A program made the position numbers and the translations under genes. A DNA stretch of 64,000 bases from CAXXOZ01 sp963676435. GTDB taxonomy: Bacteria; Bacillota; Clostridia; Lachnospirales; Lachnospiraceae. Shown one piece after another: positions 62,166 through 64,000 of the stretch. The notes beneath the pieces were generated by a model. The model had not been told where the DNA came from. It ran no database searches and saw nothing but the letters and a program-made list of their open reading frames with translations. The stretch spans positions 310,001 through 374,000 of the forward strand of contig CAXXOZ010000018.1 of assembly GCA_963676435.2 (NCBI GenBank), written 5' to 3'. How positions within the stretch are numbered: position 1 is the first letter of the stretch; each line of letters begins with the position of its first letter.

Positions 62166-63713
62166 ATGATTGAAAAATGGGATGTTTTTGAAGTTGAAGT
62201 AGAAGGAAAAAGTGATGGAAATCCATTTATGGACTATGATATAAAAGCCACTTTTTCAGGAGAAAATGAGACAAAAACTGTAGATGGTTTTTATGATGGA
62301 AATGGAGTTTATAAAGTAAGATTTATGCCTTCCTTTGAAGGGGAATATACTTATAAAATTTTTGGAACTTTCTCAGATGAAGAAAGTGAAGGTAAATTTA
62401 GCGTTTCTCCTGTTAAGACAAAAAATAATCATGGACCAGTAAGGGTAAAGGATAAGGTTTATCTAGAGTATGAAGATAAAACACCATATTACTCAATAGG
62501 AACAACCTGTTATGGTTGGATAAATCAACCCGAAGAATTACAGAATAAAACAATAGAGACATTAAAGGAAACATGTTTTAACAAAATAAGATTTTGTGTA
62601 TTCCCTAAATTCTATTTATATAATATAGAGGAACCACCAATATATCCTTATGAAAGAGGAGAAATGGTTGGTCAGCAACCTGAAGAAGTTAAAAAAAGAT
62701 TAATGAGTTTTTTTGACATTAATGAATTAGGTGGAAAAGATATACTTGATTTTGACTGCTATAAATTAAATCCTGAGTTTTTTAATATTTTTGATAAAAG
62801 AATAAATGATCTTAAAGAGCTTGGAATAGAGGCTGACATTATTTTGCTACACCCATATGATAAATGGGGTTTTGCAACTATGGAAAAAGAATGCGATGAT
62901 TTATACATAAAATATATGGTGGCAAGATACAGCGCATATAGAAATGTATGGTGGTCACTTGCAAACGAATACGACCTAATGCTAAATAAAACCCAGGAAG
63001 ATTGGGATAGGATTGGTGAATTGATTGAAGAAAAAGATCCATATAATCACCCTAGATCAATCCATAACTGCTTTAATTATTATGACTATTCAAAAAAATG
63101 GATAACTCATTGCAGTCTCCAAAGAAAAGATCTTTATAAGTGTGTCGAAGAAACTGATGAGATATTAAAGGAATATGGTAAACCAGCTGTATGGGATGAA
63201 ATAGCTTATGAAGGAAATGTTGAACTCGGCTGGGGTAATATTTCACCTCAGGAAATGGTAAGAAGATTTTGGGAAGCTGCTCTTAGAGGTGGTCACCCAG
63301 GTCATGGTGAAACTTATGTTCATCCTAAAGATATTTTATGGTGGTCCAAAGGTGGAGAGTTACATGGAGAAAGTTATAAAAGGTTTAAGCTTTTATTAGA
63401 CCTGTTAAACGAAACACCGGGAGGATATATTAAGCTCGGTAAAGGCATGTTTGATGAAGTGGTAGGAATTCCTGTGTTTGAAGATAATGATTCAGGGGAA
63501 TGGCTACCTAAAACTGTAAGCTATGAGCTTCATTATTATGGGTTTGGAAGGCCTTCTTTTAGGACATTTCATCTTCCTGAGGGTGAAACATATGAAATAG
63601 AAGTTATTGACACTTATGAAATGACTAGAGAAAATAGAGGGGAATTTAAAGGAACAGTTAAAATAGACCTTCCAGGTAAAGAGTATATGGCAGTAAGGTT
63701 GAAAAAGGTTTAA
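62166..63713 (+). CDS. Clan GH-A-like glycoside hydrolase with DUF5060/DUF4038/DUF5605-type domains
   Basis: A 515-residue protein. Residues ~1-90 are a beta-sandwich (WDVFEVEVEGKSDGNPF, the DUF5060 type). Residues ~100-420 form a TIM-barrel with likely catalytic residues in NVWWSLANEYD (acid/base Glu) and PAVWDEIAYEGN (nucleophile Asp/Glu). A C-terminal beta-domain follows (DUF5605-like). It has no signal peptide, so it would act inside the cell. The barrel resembles the DUF4038 domain of GH140 apiosidases, consistent with release of apiose, but the exact glycosidase family is not certain. RBS AAAGGAG. Confidence 0.65.
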   Translation: MIEKWDVFEVEVEGKSDGNPFMDYDIKATFSGENETKTVDGFYDGNGVYKVRFMPSFEGEYTYKIFGTFSDEESEGKFSVSPVKTKNNHGPVRVKDKVYLEYEDKTPYYSIGTTCYGWINQPEELQNKTIETLKETCFNKIRFCVFPKFYLYNIEEPPIYPYERGEMVGQQPEEVKKRLMSFFDINELGGKDILDFDCYKLNPEFFNIFDKRINDLKELGIEADIILLHPYDKWGFATMEKECDDLYIKYMVARYSAYRNVWWSLANEYDLMLNKTQEDWDRIGELIEEKDPYNHPRSIHNCFNYYDYSKKWITHCSLQRKDLYKCVEETDEILKEYGKPAVWDEIAYEGNVELGWGNISPQEMVRRFWEAALRGGHPGHGETYVHPKDILWWSKGGELHGESYKRFKLLLDLLNETPGGYIKLGKGMFDEVVGIPVFEDNDSGEWLPKTVSYELHYYGFGRPSFRTFHLPEGETYEIEVIDTYEMTRENRGEFKGTVKIDLPGKEYMAVRLKKV

Positions 63714-63734
63714 ATACTTTGCTGGAGTTTTTTG

Positions 63735-63763
63735 AAAAGGTAATCAAATCAGGTTACCTTTTT
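63735..63763. terminator. Bidirectional terminator between the hydrolase and AraC genes
   Basis: aaaaggtaa pairs with ttacctttt, flanked by T/A runs. It overlaps the 3' end of the convergent AraC gene. Confidence 0.7.
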
Positions 63764-64000
63764 CTGATACTTCTTCGGAGAAACTCCAAAAAACGACCTA
63801 AAGGTCCTTGAAAAATGATCGGCGCTGTTATACCCGATTAAGTGAGCGATTTCTTCAATTGTTTTACCCGAGTTTTCAAGGTAGTGTTTTGCTTCTTCCA
63901 TTTTCATTCTTTTAATAAGATCAGAATAGGTCATACCCGTCATTTGCTTGATTATTAGTGACAAATATGTTCTTGAATAATTAAATTTATTGGCAATTTC
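63749..64000 (-). CDS. AraC-family transcriptional regulator, C-terminal end (partial)
   Basis: The reading frame is open to the window edge, so the gene continues beyond 64000. The visible 83 residues are the double HTH of AraC/XylS proteins: NKFNYSRTYLSLIIKQMTG, then EEIAHLIGYNSADHFSRTFRSFFGVSPKKYQ. It is convergent with the putative apiose operon. Its N-terminal sensing domain or response-regulator receiver, and its target, lie outside the window. Confidence 0.93.
   Translation of the reverse strand, partial: EIANKFNYSRTYLSLIIKQMTGMTYSDLIKRMKMEEAKHYLENSGKTIEEIAHLIGYNSADHFSRTFRSFFGVSPKKYQKKVT

Noticed and set aside
1..64000. tRNA, rRNA, CRISPR arrays, insertion sequences, prophage or integration sites
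   Set aside because: No direct-repeat array, transposase or integrase motif, or RNA gene signature was recognised on reading both strands. Absence is by eye and not by covariance search.

Overview
The window is AT-rich DNA with strong AGGAGG-type ribosome binding sites and frequent TTG/GTG starts. Its gene set is that of a strictly anaerobic, low-G+C Firmicute (class Clostridia). Three features point to an acetogen or methyl-group-using relative: a MetF/MetV/RnfC2-type methylenetetrahydrofolate reductase, a complete corrin-ring operon of the anaerobic (cbi) type, and two URO-D-superfamily proteins of the kind used as corrinoid-dependent methyltransferases. I cannot name the species from sequence alone. 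I saw no rRNA, tRNA, CRISPR array, transposase or phage gene.

Layout. 1-544: end of a fructose-PTS gene and an HPr gene. 545-4379: promoter and the rnfC2-metV-metF operon. 4362-10153: a CPA1 antiporter, butyrate kinase, an Old-Yellow-Enzyme-type FMN/FeS/FAD reductase and its divergent LysR regulator. 10150-13315: promoter, ZTP (pfl-motif) riboswitch with terminator, then pyruvate formate-lyase (frameshifted in a CAGA repeat) and its activase. 13364-17854: a YgjP-like metallopeptidase, UV-damage endonuclease, thioesterase, HxlR regulator, nitroreductase and a flavodoxin/zinc-ribbon protein. 17925-23336: an operon of two Cys-type sulfatases, an anaerobic sulfatase-maturating radical SAM enzyme and a LacI regulator. 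23343-25805: katG with a small partner gene and a PerR-like box. 25884-31356: a PucR-type regulator divergent from a lipoprotein sulfatase (frameshifted) and a second sulfatase-maturating enzyme. 31413-39123: flavin reductase, LysR, URO-D methyltransferase, thioredoxin, a broken LysR paralogue, a GntP-like permease, a broken GH1 glucosidase and a nitrilase-family hydrolase. 39177-51378: cobalamin riboswitch and the operon cbiD-L-F-G-H-JET-A-P-C-B-cobD. 51426-55961: an EFR1-type flavodoxin/ferredoxin protein, then a minus-strand operon of URO-D methyltransferase, short CobW-type GTPase and His-rich protein, divergent from a PucR-like regulator. 55967-64000: a Cys-rich protein, a broken LacI regulator, and an operon of FucI-like isomerase, split transketolase, FGGY kinase and a GH-A-like hydrolase, ended by a partial AraC regulator.

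How the parts fit. Corrinoid made by the cbi operon would serve the URO-D methyltransferases and the Wood-Ljungdahl pathway, whose methyl branch runs through MetF/MetV/RnfC2. The sulfatases, glucosidase and OYE-type reductase suggest use of conjugated plant-type compounds. The last operon has the enzyme set expected for D-apiose catabolism (isomerase, kinase, two-subunit apulose-4-phosphate transketolase, apiosidase-like hydrolase).

The most striking structural observation is that seven genes carry eight frameshifts. In every case the frame and the family length are restored by removing one unit of a short repeat (A, T, AG or CAGA). The second strongest candidate for something new is the split CobW: a 204-residue G3E GTPase and a separate His-rich protein, separated by a single in-frame stop and linked to a URO-D methyltransferase.
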